In this document: positions 43,397 to 56,258 of the stretch, piece by piece
How positions within the stretch are numbered: position 1 is the stretch's first letter
Layout of the letters: each line of letters opens with the position of its first letter
From: Tetrapyrgos nigripes
Taxonomy: Eukaryota; Basidiomycota; Agaricomycetes; Agaricales; Campanellaceae
NCBI GenBank assembly: GCA_013368315.1
Contig: JAACJM010000001.1
Coordinates: forward strand, 1,178,001-1,242,000
Direction of reading: 5' to 3'
Length of the DNA stretch: 64,000 nucleotides
Notes under the pieces: generated by a model
What the model was told of the DNA's origin: nothing
Database searches by the model: none
What the model saw: the letters and a program-made list of their open reading frames with translations, nothing else
Translations under genes and position numbers: made by a program

Positions 43397-44861
43397 ATGT
43401 CGCAAGGTATGTCAGTCGCCTGTCCCCTCTTTTGCTTGCTAAAGCCTTCGACAGAAAAGCCTTTTTCAGTCATTCCTCTTCTTTCCAGGTCTCTCCATCG
43501 AATTCGTGCTACTCCTCCAAGAATTATCGCTTCACCTCCAACTCGTACGACCACCTATTTTTTACTACTTGCAACCATCTGACCAACTGCACTTCTAGAG
43601 CCTAGAAGAGCTGCTGTAGCTATATTGATTCGTGTTGTACCATCGCCCTATGCTCAACTCTCCAACTCACCTCCTCCTTCCACTCTTACTGAATTCTTCG
43701 ACCTCGACTGGGTGAAGGACCCAAATGCAAGCCCGGAAATCCTGTTTTTGCGAAGAGAAGCCCCTCTATCTGAGGAGAAATCCATAACTCAGGCCACGAC
43801 GCGACGAGACGAAGCTCATGTCGCATTTCCTGGTGGAAGGACTGAACCGGATGACGAAGGTGGGATGTATACTGGTAAGGAATTCGCTTCATGTACGATT
43901 CCACATTCTGACAAAAGCAATTAGCTCTCAGGCAAACCTGGGAGGAAATAGGCATCGACCTTGCTGAACGTGATTACATGTGCATTGGCCAGCTCGATGA
44001 CCGTGAAATAACAACCTCTCTTGGCAAACGTCTTTTGATGATACTGTCGCCATTTGTCTTTCTTCAAGTAACGCCAAACGCGCCTCCTCCCGACCCAATC
44101 TCAACTACCATTCTACATTGGACACCACTTTCTTCCCTTGTTTCTCCCTTCACCCCTCCCAAGTGGTCTACGGTCACTGTAGATGCTGCCTCCCGTCTCG
44201 CTCCTAGGCATTCGGTCGCTCTGAAATTACTCGTCCGAATCCTTGTTGGTAGCATGGAATTCCCCGCTGTTGTTCTACAGCCCTCTACACCCGTTCAGCC
44301 GATAGACGGGCCTAGAATCCTAAAGCTTTGGGGTCTTTCTTTAGGCATGACATTGGATTTGATGTCATATATGGTTCTACCCTTATCTACAAAAGAGTCC
44401 ACGCCTCTATCTCCTGCAGTCATGCAGTTACGTTATCATAGTCCGGCCAGTCCAGAAGGTCTACGGATGGAAGTGGTCGCGCCGAGTCTCGCCAGTGTGT
44501 TCCCCAAGTTTTCATATCCAGATGTCAACTTTTGGATCTGGTAAGTCTGGTTCTGAGGTTTTCGGATCCTGACTAAATTTTATTTGTACAGGGTCTTTGG
44601 AAAGCGTTACCGCGAGGTTGTACGTGGATGGGAAGCTAGTGTCAGAAACGGTGGAATCAACGATAGAAGGTAAGCATACGATGCTACTGGTTCTGCTCCT
44701 GTTTCTTATGCGTCGATGTTCCCAGAATAAACTGGTCAGGTACCGCCCTGAGCACTTTCTACGCTTCTATTCGAAAAGCACTGGTTGTCGTCATTGTCGC
44801 TCGTGCTCTTGGAATTCTTTTGGGAATTGCTTTTGCTGGGTGGTGGATATTTTCTTCATAA
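43397..44861 (+). CDS. Nudix hydrolase with C-terminal membrane anchor
   Basis: Nudix proteins hydrolyse nucleoside diphosphates linked to other groups; this branch resembles peroxisomal CoA diphosphatases (PCD1/NUDT7). My model starts MSQEKPFSVIPLLSRSLHRI at 43397 and joins to PRRAAVAILIRVVPSPYAQL across an intron with a gtgcta donor. The Nudix box is AFPGGRTEPDDEGGMYT-A-LRQTWEEIGIDL: the usual R-E pair is R-Q here, while the W-E-E-x-G part is intact. ERDYMCIGQLDDREITTS follows. The C-terminus holds a hydrophobic segment, VVVIVARALGILLGIAFAGW, likely a membrane anchor. Four introns at least. The N-terminal exon is the least sure part. Confidence 0.85.
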
Positions 44862-45028
44862 CTTATTTGTTCATTTGCACTTGTAGAGGACACTCGTTTT
44901 TATTTATTTGGTTGGTTTATTGGCGCTGTATTTCTACTGTTACTACTCTATGTTCGATGTTATATACGAGTACATGAATTCACGATAAGTTCGACGACGT
45001 CACGGAGAAACCTTGTAATTCCGTATTC

Positions 45029-46323
45029 TCATAATGGAAAAGAGTTGTCTGGACCTAATAATAACACCCACCCTTGATTTGATGGCAGGTTGGGTTTCAA
45101 TCCTCGAAACATGGTGTTCGCTGCTAAGTAGTCACTCCGACGCAGGAAGATGTCATCTCTTGTCCATTTTGGTCGTACCGCGTACGCCTTCAACGCCCAC
45201 TCCTTTGTCTCCGGTAGCCACTGCTCATACTCGCTATTCCTCACAAACTCGTGAAAATTCTCGCGAATCCCATGAAACACATCATCGCACAAAATGCCCT
45301 CTTTGTTTTCTATCACGATAGGCCAGGGTAACGAATACTCTTTGCTCCAATCCGCTGAAAACGCAAAGCCAGAGATATACATATGTGTGAGAAATGGATA
45401 GGTCGCCGGTTGTGCCAGGTCCGCCTGATTGAGTGGAAGTACGACGTCTTGGAGGTTGAGGCATATGGATGAGAGAGGGTCACGGACGTGCCAATAGACC
45501 GCTGTGAATCCTGGATTTAGTGTACTTTGGACTAGGAATGGATTTAGTGTGCATTCCTTGGGGAACGGTAGTTCCTTTCTGTGATCGGGCTTTTTCCAGC
45601 GTTGGGGTTTGGGAGGAAGGGCAGAGTGTTTCTGACCTCGGATCCATCTGTCCGGATAGGATGTGCCACCGGGACTGTAAGAAATTTTCGATACCTGGTA
45701 ATTAGTTCGAGGAAAGGGAGTGACCAGTATCATCAATAACAAAACCTTCTCAGATATTCAAACATCTCTTCAAGATCCAGTGGGACGGAGAGGTTGGGAC
45801 CCGGTGCTGAAATATGGTAAGAATGGTGAGCTCGATCTGAATCATTGCAAAAGTACTGACATAGATTGCAAACCTCGACATTGTTCACTCGAGGATGGGA
45901 ATAATAGGCATACTGTTTCCAGTCGGAGAGCGGTACCCGAGGAGGCGCATTCGTCAGTTCAGCTGGGTCACTCAAACAGACTTCGGCACTGCGATACAAG
46001 TACTTCTTTCCTAGAATTTTCGAGGATATGGGTTAATGCGGTTTGGGAAAGGGTCTGAAGAACGAAAACGACCTACGCCACAACTTCTTGAAGTGTCGAG
46101 CCCAGGCAAACAGACCAGTTTTCTTGTCATGGTAATGAATCGTGAATCGGTAGGTGAAGATATACTTTTGTTGCCTGGGCCGACGTTCGCCTGGAGCTGA
46201 ATGAGGGCGCGGAGGTAGGTCTTCAGGTGGAAAGGTGGGGGAGGCAGTCCAGGGCACTGAAAGGTCGTTAACGGGTCTATAAAACCCGCTGTGTTTGAGA
46301 TAAATATCAAACATGTCATCCAT
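45029..46323 (-). CDS. DUF6699-like protein
   Basis: Basidiomycete protein of unknown function. My model starts MDDMFDIYLKHSGFYRPVND at 46323, then TYRFTIHYHDKKTGLFAWAR, HFKKLWRKKYLYRSAEVCL and, after two or three introns, SPGGTSYPDRWIRGQKHSAL. The C-terminal 150 residues have the DUF6699 look: VYWHVRDPLSSICLNLQDVV, QPATYPFLTHMYISG, LPWPIVIENKEGILCDDVFH, WALKAYAVRPKWTRDD and RRSDYLAANTMFRGLKPNLP, i.e. a strand pair, the central V..DV..., helix, and final F.GL. The intron joins between 45,690 and 45,880 are my best guess: they keep frame but use a gtcagt and a gttttg donor. No activity is known for this family. Confidence 0.6.
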
Positions 46324-47065
46324 GATATCGAGGTATAAGGGTGTAAGGATATCCTCAACCCACAAGGACTGGAAAGATCGTCAGCACATGGACATGGGAG
46401 AAAACGAAGAGTAGTATTTGTTTATATATGGACTGCTCGAAAAGGCCTGTTGTGCCCAATTAGTCGACAGAAGTTAGACGCCCGAAGAATGATAACCGGC
46501 GGTACACCGGCCCCTCCGAGTCCAGGGCGCTACCTATATCCCGGTAGGACGATAAGTTGGGATGTAGTCTTCGCAAATTGCTTAGTTTTTACGATCCATT
46601 CTTCCGGGCTATATTACCTAGAGTCAGTTGGAGTCAGTGCTCAGTGCTCAGCACTCACTATGGAACCGGACCGGACTTCGAAGACAGGGAGTAATCACCG
46701 AATGCAGAAACCTGCCGAATCTACAGTGCGCACGCGGAAATTCCAAGCGAGAGGACGAAAGAGTTGCCAATGCTTAGATGTACATATGTACTTCTGCACA
46801 TTTTGCGCTTAATCACTTCGCTTGTGCAAATCGATTGGTACCCTAAGACCCATTACGTAGAGGTAGCGGGAATAAGATAGACGCCAACAGGCTTCAAACG
46901 TTCAAGAACCGCGACATCGATAAGAACGTCCATCAGTAATTTATTTGATACACAGGTTTTATTCTACTCAACAGTGGTGAAATACAAGATTGTGTCGCAA
47001 GGAAAAGAAATGGGCACCGACTCCAGTCCATACATGACACAAGCATCTCAATGTTAGGTACCTTT
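46324..47065. other. Long gene-free stretch
   Basis: Lies between the DUF6699-like gene and NPL4, both leftward. It includes the DUF6699-like promoter and NPL4 3' flank. A small palindromic patch (CAGTGCTCAGTGCTCAGCAC) is at about 46,636. No open frame here has coding character. Confidence 0.45.
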
Positions 47066-49350
47066 TTATAATGGTAATCCACATACGTCGCAATCGCTGC
47101 GACTCGCATCGTTCTCGAATGTACAATGTGGGCAGGTCTTCACTGCAGGCGTAGTCCCTTGACTAGCAGCTTCTTCGGCTGCAATCTGGTCAAGGATATC
47201 TTGAGGGATACTATCGTCCATAGTATTAGATTGGGCCGGAGCCGATCGAGCTAACAACCAAGTGTAAGTGAACAAACATAGGTAGCCAATGAGCGAAGAT
47301 ACTGACGGGCACTTTCCCTGGTGAAAGTCATGAGAGTTTGCCAACCTTCCGTGGCCAGCAGAGGATCCAACTGACTTGAGTCTTCGAGCAACGTGGGGGA
47401 AGAAACGGTTCGAATAAGAACCTTCATGTCATCCTGTCGATCAGAGTGTCATGAAAGTCGCTGCTGAGAGGGACGAAAAACTCACAGGCGAGAACAACTG
47501 CGTTGTGCCCAAAAAAGCAATTAGGTGCCAGTCGCTCAACCATTTCGCCAATTCCAATGTCTTGTAAGCTTCTCCTGGCTGGGAGCGTTTGCTCTCCACG
47601 ATATCAGGGGCTCCTAAGCTTGAAAGCTGTGACAAGACAGTCTCTATTGTCTGGTCTTCCAAGCCTGGACGGTTTTCGATAGAAAACTGGATGGACTGGA
47701 ATATGGGAGATGGATTCTGAGGAAAACCATGTGTTACCTGAAGGAAAGCATCTCAGCAGAGAGTAAACAAAATGAATTGTATGACTCACGTTAACCATGA
47801 GATACTCGACGGGAAAAGCTGGCTTTGCGCTTTTCTTGACCTCTAACCCATATTCATTTTTGTAGGAGAAAAAGACGTCGGGCACATATCGAGCAGACTC
47901 TGCGCTTCGATCTTCCTCTTTCACACGAACGATGGTGGGATCAACACTAGCTTCAATCATATCAGCCTCTACCATAGCAGATGCCTGCTCCGAGACCTGG
48001 TATGCTGTCACGTCGACCAATCCATCCTCTGTTGCGGTCAGGATCGCAGTGACCAAGCGAGAGGAGAATTGTCCGGTGGGTGAAGATTTAGATGACGTTG
48101 GGTTGGCTCGTTGCATTGTCGCAGCAAAAATTGCCTCCAGTGACGACATCAAGAAAGACTGAGGATGCCGTTTGTAGACATTCTTTGTCCGATCCTCTTC
48201 GCTAGGGTCCAGATCCGTAAAGATATAACCGACAATGGTGAGTGGTGGTGATGACTGGCCAGCGAGGGCTCGGATACGCGGCTCGTCCTCCCAAGGTAGA
48301 CCAAGAGTCAGTCCGTCAAGTTCACCTTCTTGTGGAGGCTCGTGAATTGCTTCTACAACAGCTTTAATGCCCATGGGAACCTTGTCATAAGGCTCGTAGT
48401 GTCCTATCAACCATCCGAATCTTTGCAGACCAGTTCTGCGCCACGCTTGCAAAAACCGTTCAATGATGTCCTGAGAGGCAATCTCTAGATGGTCCACCAT
48501 CCGGAACGGTTGTGACTGCAACGTAATTGCTGAAGGTTGGCAACCCGTACATATGCCAGCGGGCCATGCAGGGTGATTCCCAGTTGGACAAGGAGCCTTA
48601 ACCCTGTAATCGAGAGGATTGAGTGGTGGAAGTGCGGCAGCTGCATCGGAGGAAGTCTTTGGGGTAAGCTTTCGGAGGTAGGCGTGATATGAGAGATGCT
48701 TGATGCCGTTCTTTGCGTGGTGGACGGCGTCGTATGGTTCCAATGACATACAATAATCGCACATTCCCTTTGGCCCATGCTTGCAGAATTGAAGATCCCT
48801 CTGCCGAGCTATTTTACCATCTTGCGACCGCCAGAATGTGTCTACAGCATCCTCGTTGACCGTTTCCCAAGGCCGGATGGTAGAGTTGCCGACCAAGGAT
48901 GAGGTTGCAGGAGCATTCGAGGTAGACTGGGAAGTGGTAGACGTATCGGACTCCTTGGATTTGTATTGCACAAACACGAGATCCCCATGGCTGCATTCAT
49001 GACTGTCAAGTTGGTGTGTGAAGCATAGGGAACAGATACTCACTTTAGACCGAGACTTTGTATAGACCGCCCTTTCAGACTAAGCAACTGCGCCTCGTTT
49101 CCGCGAGGTTGATTAGATATTGTGAAACTTTGTTCATCTGCGTCCGATGTCGTCTCCAGTATCTGAATAGATTCGGTCAATCGATTCAGAATGAGCTAGA
49201 AGGAGACCGACCTTTTGGAATAACTGCATCACATCGGCGTCTGGGGATAATTCGAAACGAAAATTGCCATCTTTAGACCTTACTCTGATCAACTGAGAGA
49301 AAATTGGTCAAATTTAGCGCAGTGAACGGTCGGTTTCTAATGCCCACCAT
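47066..49350 (-). CDS. NPL4: Cdc48 cofactor NPL4 with C-terminal NZF finger
   Basis: Adaptor that, with Ufd1, brings ubiquitylated proteins to the Cdc48/p97 segregase. The start codon at 49348-49350 is followed directly by an intron (gtgggc to ctctcag) and then LIRVRSKDGNFRFELSPDAD, the ubiquitin-like UBX-type domain, ending HGDLVFVQYKSK. Zinc-finger marks are DLQFCKHGPKGMCDYCMSLE PYD and CPTGNHPAWPAGICTGCQPS. The MPN-like domain runs from QDIIERFLQAWRRTGLQRFG through IGHYEPYDKVPMGIKAVVEA and PWEDEPRIRALA. The C-terminal 30 residues hold an NZF ubiquitin-binding finger, CPHCTFENDASRSDCDVCGL, which animal NPL4 has and budding-yeast Npl4 lacks. Several introns lie near 47,220-47,500 and 47,740-47,800. 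Confidence 0.95.
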
Positions 49351-49828
49351 GATAGTCGCGGTCAAGACAGTTTGTGTCTGACGATGACGCGTCCTGTTAT
49401 AGGGGTCACATGACTACTAAGCATTTCTTTTCCAGAGCTCAGAGGTCAAAGGAGACTGAAGTCAGGACCAGGTATCCAAGGTATACGCGTAATGTTGGCC
49501 GTTGTTGCTCGCATCATTCTTGCAAATCTTTCGCAGGTATGAGAAATCGACGATTCATTTGATTCTTGAATATGGACGCCAATTTGGAATTCCCTCTGTT
49601 GATCGCTTATACCTTCAGTCAGTGGCATATTTCGGTCTGTGTCGCTTTCTCCAAGCCTTTAGCCATCATCGTGTGCTCGTTCAGGGCAGTTGCTCAAGCT
49701 CAAGCCCCAGCGGTTTCATCGCGCAATTTCGCTGTGCCAGCCGGCAATTAACGTGGCCCCATATTGCGCCATTCCCTATCAAGAATCACGTCAAGAGGTT
49801 TGCATTGCGTTAATGCCTTTATTCTATC
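49351..49828. other. Divergent region between NPL4 and the bZIP gene, with small upstream frames
   Basis: About 480 bases hold both promoters and, probably, a long bZIP leader. Upstream ATG frames include one at 49,566 (about 60 codons). This layout, a nutrient-response bZIP with upstream open frames, is known for other fungal bZIP genes, but I cannot show that these bases are transcribed. No other gene seen. Confidence 0.4.
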
Positions 49829-51022
49829 ATGTCTGGTGAACACTGTCTGTGGTAATGTATTCGCATGGAAACGATTTGGGAAGCTTCGAACAAGCTGGTC
49901 TCTTGAACACTGACATTCAAGCAGAACTTGCTCGCTGGCAAGACCTTTCGTTTCTCGACCTCGCCGACATGGACGAACGGATTCCTCTTATTCTTCTCAA
50001 GATACCCGGTCAAATGAACGGTCCACCAATACAGGATCGAATTCCACGCAGAATAACTCCATGAGTGGACCTGCAACAGTAAGCCTCGCGTTCAAGTTAG
50101 CCTTTGCTCAGTCAATGAATTTCATTCCTGTGTAGACGAATGTCTCAGATGCACTGCTGTTAGCTCAGTTTGCTGCTTCGTCAGATTCACCTCAGCAACC
50201 TCCTCAAATACATGACGAATTTTATGCCACAATGCTCTCTCTTCTTCAGTCACAATCTCCTCATTCATCCTTGCCCTTTCTTCCGCCGGGAAGCTCTTCG
50301 AATCTTTATGGTAATGTTGCGCATCCGAATCAGATGCAGCACAACCTCCAACCCACATCCTGGACCCAGTCTCATAACCTCGGTCCACGCTCCTTGTTTC
50401 CTGTTGGCTCAAACACCCATCCATATCATCATTCTATGGGGTCCATGCCGCAGTACGGGACATCGGCTCACAGTGCACCAGCATCTGTTTCTGCCTCCTC
50501 CCCCATAGCCGAAGCCATGGACGCAGCTGCTGACGAGGCAAACATTACAGAAGATAAACGGCGTAGGAATACTGTGGCATCAGGTCCGTAGGCTTCTCTA
50601 TCTATTATTGCCACTGCTATGTGCTGATACAACCAATCCAATCTGTTTGTAAAGCCCGCTTCAGGATAAAGAAAAAACAACGTCATATGAACTTAGAAAG
50701 AACTGTATCTGACTTGACTGGTCGCGCCGAGGAACTGGAACGAGAGGTGGCTGACCTACGTCGGGAGAACGGCTGGCTGAAGGAGATTGTAATGTTAAAG
50801 GGAAGTAGATTGGCTGGGCTTGATGTTTCTCCGCATACGTTGCGCGCCCAAAATGAGGCAAGCGGTTCCCGAAGCACTATATCTGCAGTTGAGCAAGCTG
50901 GTGGCTCGCCTTTGCAGCAGCAATCAGACTCCGAGCAATCAGATTCTGAGGCAGACAGCGATTATCAGCCAGACACGAATAGAGGAGGGAAGAAGACAGA
51001 CAAGGGAAAGGCTAAAAGATAG
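49829..51022 (+). CDS. bZIP transcription factor, Cys3/MetR type, with an apparent frameshift
   Basis: Likely regulator of sulfur metabolism. The DNA-binding basic region DKRRRNTVASARFRIKKKQR carries the N-T-x-x-S-x-R-F-R-x-K-K-K pattern of Cys3/Zip1/MetR. It is formed across an intron (gtccgt to tttgtaaag). A leucine zipper follows (RTVSDLTGRAEELEREVADL, RRENGWLKEIVMLKG). Upstream is a long disordered region with an activation-type patch (TTNVSDALLLAQFAASSDSP). The first exon is ATG TCT G, spliced to AELARWQDLSFLDLADMDER; there the frame breaks and resumes, one base out, as DSSYSSQDTRSNERSTNTGS and NNSMSGPAT. A model without a shift is possible (MSGEHC.. using a later gtaatg donor) but gives an odd N-terminus. 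The tail ends SDYQPDTNRGGKKTDKGKAK R. Confidence 0.78.
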
Positions 51023-51126
51023 CTATATATCTCTACATAGACTCCATTTACAGTTTCAAACTCTTGTAACTTCATATCTACAGACTAGTTTCGCTGCTTT
51101 AAGGTCATTACGTCATTTGTTTAGAC

Positions 51127-51531
51127 ATGTCTTTCGGGCGACCACCATCCATCAACGCTGGCTTTAAAGTCACTCCTCCAGACCGTGGTTCATTCCCCTT
51201 GGACCATTATGGTCTGTAATCTGTATGAAGAACTAACATTGCGTTTTTGACCAAGATTTTCTCTAGCTGAATGCAAAGACCAGATGATGCTGTACATGAA
51301 CTGTCTACGTGAAAATGCGAGTACTTCCAGTGCATGCCGTGACCTCAGTAAACACTATCTTGACTGCCGTATGCAAAAGTACGTGAATTTTACTGCCCAT
51401 ATGGCCATAGCTCACACATGCACGAAAGAGGTTTAATGGACAGAGACGAATGGAGGAATTTAGGACTGGCCAATGTCGACAAGGGCGGTGGTGTCACCGA
51501 GTCGAACCCGTCTCTAGATGTTGGTAAATAG
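51127..51531 (+). CDS. COX19: Cytochrome c oxidase assembly protein COX19
   Basis: Twin CX9C protein of the intermembrane space, needed for copper delivery in cytochrome oxidase assembly. The protein starts MSFGRPPSINAGFKVTPPDR at 51127, then GSFPLDHYAECKDQMMLYMN, with CKDQMMLYMNC (C-x9-C) and CRDLSKHYLDC (C-x9-C), then GLMDRDEWRNLGLANVDKGG, and ends NPSLDVGK at 51531. All four Cys are present. Two introns: the first after HY-G, the second inside the codon after RMQ. About 95 residues, as in other fungi. The gene begins 104 bases after the bZIP stop on the same strand. Confidence 0.95.
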
Positions 51532-51780
51532 TGGAAAAGAAATGGAAGTCTGCTTTGCGTCCAGCCAGATCCAGCCGTAACAGGGTGATCTCTCTCGGAA
51601 GTATACACACGTTCGTGCCGCAAGCTCCCTATCTCAGTAATCGGCATCCCTTGGCCGCCCATCTTGTTGTTCCGGAATGCTTCAACTATCAATCGGACAC
51701 CAAGGAACGTTTGAAGTTCTGTTCTGAATTTAGCAACATGGTTTTATACGACTCGTCCCAGCAACTCCGACCGTGCACCT

Positions 51781-53291
51781 ATGTTGACCCCCACAAGTTA
51801 CACTCTTGGTCTATCTTTACTTGTGGTCTCTGCTTCGGCAACACCTAGCCAGGTTCCGTTGGGAGTGTCTGGGCGACATTTTGACGTTCAGGTTTGTTGG
51901 TGCTCATCTCGTCGTTCACTCTTTATCCTGATAATGCTCTCTAGGCTCACCGAGGAGGAAGGGGCAACACCGTTGAGAACCTCCTTCCTGCTTTCGCATG
52001 GTAATCTCAGTCTTTTGCATAAAGTCTGGAGCTATAAAGTCTGTAGGGCTCTAATTGATGGCTGCTCAACAATTGAGCTAGATTGCGGTATATCGCAAGA
52101 CGGCGAAGTCATCGTCTGGCACGACGAGGAGATTGTGGCGGGCAAATGCCAAGATACAGCGCCCGCGGTAGGACCAATCAAACCGTCGAGAATACGTGCA
52201 TCTTACCAGTTCTTTAGTTTGACAATGACCCTGATTTTCCTTACGTCGGTAAAACGATTGCAAACCTTACACTGGCTCAGTTGAAAACATTGGATTGCGG
52301 ATCGAAGAGGCAGATTGATTTCCGTGAGTCCCCTTTCCACGTAGATCCTGAAATTTGAAGCCAATAGACACATTTTTAGCTCTACAACTGGTCTATCCTC
52401 GCACAAAGCTTTCAACTTTACAAGAGGTCTTTGACTTTGTTGAATGCACTGATCCGGAATATCGTATCCAGTGGAATATCGAATCCAAAATCAACCCTGT
52501 CAACCCTAACAAAACACGAAGTGTGGAGGATTTTGTGACGAAGCAGTATGAGATATTTTCTCAAAGCCCGTATAGGCACGCCATCACCGTAAGATGACCC
52601 CTCTCTTTTCCTGAAACCTCACTGACGTGTGTGGCTAGCTTCAAAGTTTCGATTGGAGGAGTTTGGTAGCGATGAAGGTAATGGACATGCTTTCGATCGC
52701 GGTTTGGTTTTTGACTGAGATTCCAGGCACTTGACGGCACGGTAATTACATCTGCTCTGATCGATGCGTAAGTAAAGCCATTCCTGGTTACGAACGGGTT
52801 GTGAACTTTTCACAGTGAAACCGCAACAATGCCGGACAATTCGACGTCACCTTGGTTAGCTGGGCTTCGCCTGGACTCCTTTGACGGAGATTCAGTTGGA
52901 GAGCAAATAGCAAATGCAGCTCATTCGATAGGCGCAGATATTCTCTCCCCCGCTGACATTGCTGCCGAAGACTCCCCGGACCCAACCATGGAAGGTTATG
53001 TGCCTTTCACTACCAAAGTAATGATCGACACAGCTCACAAGCTGGGTAGAGCCGTGAAACCTTTCACAGTGAGTGATCTCATAGTTCATTGAGGTCATCG
53101 CTAACTCTCCGCCTCAGGTCAACCGACAGAGTGTTGCTGAGCAACTGTTAGAATGGAAAGTGGACGGTATCATCACAGACTTCCCCAACATGATCAGGCG
53201 ACTGGTACAGCAGAAGCAGCTGCCAGTTGCACCTAAATATCCTAAGAAACGAGTATTAAAATGTCTGAGTCGGCATGTAGAAATATTGTAG
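51781..53291 (+). CDS. Secreted glycerophosphodiester phosphodiesterase
   Basis: Hydrolyses glycerophosphodiesters to glycerol-3-phosphate and an alcohol. The start MLTPTSYTLGLSLLVVSASA at 51781 is a signal peptide with cleavage near ASATP. The catalytic motif AHRGGRGNTVENLLPAFAW appears across an intron, with the His-Arg and E-N residues typical of GDPD, and IELDCGISQDGEVIVWHDEE supplies the metal-binding E-L-D and the second His. Later blocks are RIQWNIESKINPVNPNKTRS, DWRSLVAMKALDGTVITSAL, VNRQSVAEQLLEWKVDGIIT and DFPNM. At least seven introns; the end at 53291 follows KCLSRHVEIL. A secreted or wall-bound location is inferred from the signal peptide. Confidence 0.9.
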
Positions 53292-53485
53292 TATATGTAG
53301 TGTACACTAAGTAATTATAGTAGACACGCTATACAGATGTAAAAGCCTCTGTATAACTAGTAGGTAGCGGCGTAATTCACTCACTCACTCACTAGACGCG
53401 GAATAAAACGGGACATTCGCACGTGGACAAACACCGACTCGACATTCCTTTTGCGCTGTAAAAGCTTCAGTTTTGGTTGCTCGCC

Positions 53486-54540
53486 ATGGCTTCCTTCCAA
53501 GCCGCCAAAAAATCACTCAGTCTCGCGCCTACAGTGCGCACCCTTCCCTCAGGCGTTCCGGCAGCGCCCTTGTTGAACCTTGCCGCACGGGCTCCTGCAG
53601 ACCACCACGCCCATGACCATGGTGCAGCCGGTCCTCGTGCAGACGTCCCTCCCAAGTGGGCTGGCGGTCCTTCTAGATCGTTTGGTCTCGCATCCAAGAC
53701 CCTTCTCACTGGTGAGCAAAGTTTCGCAGCTGTAGAAGTGTCGTATTCACCTCTCTACCACAGCACCTACCACCACCCCCTTCCAGCCTCGTCTCATTCA
53801 CACCTCGGCCGTCGCAAAAGATGCTCCTCAAGTCCCCGATTTCGGTCCTTACCGTGCAAAGGATACAGATTCAAACCGTGCTCTCTCCTACTTCATGGTT
53901 GGGACTATGGGCGTAGTTTCCGCTTCCGTTGCAAAGTCAAGCATCACCGAATTTCTGCAGACCATGGCTGCCTCTGCCGACGTTCTCGCTCTGGCCAAAG
54001 TTGAGGTTGATCTCAGCAATATTCCCGAGGGCAAGAACGTCGTCATCAAATGGCGAGGAAAGCCCGTGTTCATTAGGCATAGAACTCAGGCTGAAATTGA
54101 AGAGGCAAGGTCTGCAGACTGGAAGACCTTCAGGGACCCCGAATCCGATGAACAGAGGGCCAAGAAACCAGAGTGGCTGGTCATGCTAGGTGTTTGCACT
54201 CACTTGGGTTGTGTGCCTATTGGTGAAGCTGGTGACTATGGAGGCTGGTGCGTCGCGTCACAATGTTGTCGCGTATCGTCATTGCATTGCTAACATTGCA
54301 TCTCTCCAGGTTCTGCCCATGCCATGGTTCCCATTATGACATCTGTACGCTCATTTGATTCCCTAACGAATTCATGCCTTCTGACTCTTTTCTCTAGCTG
54401 GACGTGCTCGTAAAGGCCCTGCCCCTGTAAGTATTCGTTGGTGTTTACACGGATTGGCGCTGACATATATCCCCCAGCTCAACCTTGAAGTTCCCGTTCA
54501 TGAGTTCAACGAAGCTGAAGGGAAACTTGTTATTGGATAG
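53486..54540 (+). CDS. RIP1: Rieske iron-sulfur subunit of the cytochrome bc1 complex
   Basis: Catalytic 2Fe-2S subunit of respiratory complex III. The start [20 protein letters not shown] at 53486 opens a mitochondrial presequence. Then [40 protein letters not shown] (membrane helix and hinge) and [20 protein letters not shown] precede the soluble domain. The cluster ligands CTHLGC and CPCHGSHYD are both present: [20 protein letters not shown] is joined to [20 protein letters not shown]. The protein ends EAEGKLVIG at 54540. Five introns, including a short exon of about 32 bases for [10 protein letters not shown]. Expected length and all four ligands, so it is functional by sequence. Confidence 0.97.
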
Positions 54541-54824
54541 ACTGCAAATACCTTATACACACAGATAGAAATGTGTTTATTTTCTGACGTTGCAATAATA
54601 CATAGAGGATGGATCCTCTGATTCCTCTCCAAGTTTGACAAATGTGACAGATATGCTTATAAAGTGCTGTAGAATCCAGGACTTTCTTGAATCTTCGTTT
54701 CCGATGATGCTGTGCTTTGAGTCATCGGCTGTGTAATTTAGCTCCGACTATCCAGGACCTCCGCCTTATAAAGACCCCAGCTGCGCTTGTGCCCCTCATT
54801 ATCACTTCACTCCCACCAAATTGA

Positions 54825-56147
<1,323 letters not shown>

Positions 56148-56258
56148 ATTATCGTCGTTCATGTAGTATAAGATGTATTGATACCTGTACAGTAATGACA
56201 CTGTAGAAATTGTTGCCTCATTCACCTCACTCTACGTGTATATCCGCGAGTCTAAATA

